NCBI GenBank assembly: GCA_964534315.1
Contig: CAZHOV010000137.1
Location: 1 to 15,187, forward strand
Direction of reading: 5' to 3'
DNA from: CAZHOV01 sp964534315
GTDB taxonomy: Bacteria > Bacteroidota > Bacteroidia > Chitinophagales > Saprospiraceae
Length of the DNA: 15,187 nucleotides
Shown: piece after piece, positions 14,989-15,187 of the stretch
Layout of the letters: each line of letters starts with the position of its first letter
Numbering within the stretch: the first letter of the stretch is position 1
Made by a program: the position numbers and the translations under genes
Notes under the pieces: model-generated
The model's input: only the letters and a program-made list of their open reading frames with translations
What the model was told of the DNA's origin: nothing
The model's database searches: none

Positions 14989-15018
14989 TAAAAGTAACGT
15001 TGCGCTTTTACGTTCCAA
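14989..15018 (-). promoter_or_regulatory. Probable promoter of the amidase gene
   Basis: On the minus strand TTG (15016-15018) is followed after 19 bp by TACTTTTA (14989-14996), which matches TAnnTTTG except at the last base. The leader to the ATG at 14956 would be about 26 nt. Confidence 0.5.
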
Positions 15019-15043
15019 TATATAAAAAAATTATAAACAGTAA

Positions 15044-15094
15044 GGAATGTGGAATGTGCAATGTGGAATGTACAATGTGCAATGAAGAATGAAG
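15044..15094. repeat. Heptamer-periodic repeat F
   Basis: About seven units with period seven: GGAATGT, GGAATGT, GCAATGT, GGAATGT, ACAATGT, GCAATGA, AGAATGA. It lies upstream of the amidase promoter. No gene is visible from 15019 to the window end. Confidence 0.75.
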
Positions 15095-15155
15095 ATTATC
15101 ACCAGCTAGGGCTTGGCCCAAAATGAAAGCTACCTGGCAAGAACACAATTATCAA

Positions 15156-15175
15156 CCCACCATTTTAATGGTGGG
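15156..15175. repeat. Short REP-like hairpin at the window edge
   Basis: CCCACCATT and AATGGTGGG form a 9-bp stem around TT. A GGGC/GCCC hairpin lies 40-50 bases before it. They may belong to an intergenic repeat that continues past the window. Confidence 0.4.
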
Positions 15176-15187
15176 GCAAACCACATG

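Overview
The window looks like a chromosomal segment from a Bacteroidota bacterium, most likely of the Saprospiria/Lewinella type. The support is threefold: proteins with SprB-type repeats and C-terminal type IX secretion (T9SS) sorting domains, the rpmB-rpmG-DUF4295 gene order, and promoters of the Bacteroidota form (TTG or TTTG, 19-20 bp, TAnnTTTG) with no Shine-Dalgarno sequences ahead of start codons. The exact genus cannot be read from the sequence. There is no sign of a plasmid, a complete phage or a biosynthetic cluster.

Layout. Positions 1-201 hold a REPIN-like pair of inverted hairpins. A DUF1800 gene (minus, 202-1662) diverges from a 1388-residue secreted adhesin-like protein (plus, 1867-6033), whose end carries a nested, probably bidirectional terminator. 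Next on the minus strand comes a GldN-like secreted protein with a duplicated module (6400-7461), then ftsY (7781-8740), DUF4295 (9020-9193, a 57-residue gene), rpmG and rpmB, and a tRNA-Arg(ACG) gene (9832-9905).

Upstream of that tRNA lies the most unusual part. A tandem array of 108-bp units each begins with the exact 5' 27 nt of the tRNA-Arg, continues into a very GC-rich hairpin in place of the anticodon arm, and decays in the T arm and acceptor. A 100-N assembly gap sits inside the array, and a good promoter stands at its head, so the array, the tRNA and possibly the ribosomal protein genes may be read from one start.

Beyond the array are a T9SS-sorted subtilisin-like protease (minus), a BtuF-like helical metal/cobalamin-binding protein without a signal peptide (minus), an FKBP-type periplasmic prolyl isomerase (plus) and a phage-like N-acetylmuramoyl-L-alanine amidase with three SH3b domains and no signal peptide (minus).

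Gene relationships. The translation/targeting block (tRNA-Arg, bL28, bL33, DUF4295, FtsY) is a coherent housekeeping group. The adhesin, protease and GldN-like protein all point to T9SS biology, but they are separate transcription units. Noncoding structure is rich. Six heptamer-periodic repeat loci (7619, 7758, 8774-8861, 13712, 13814, 15044) sit at gene ends; two of them supply the last codons and the stop of ftsY and of the amidase, and two lie 6 kb apart with 33 of 35 bases the same.
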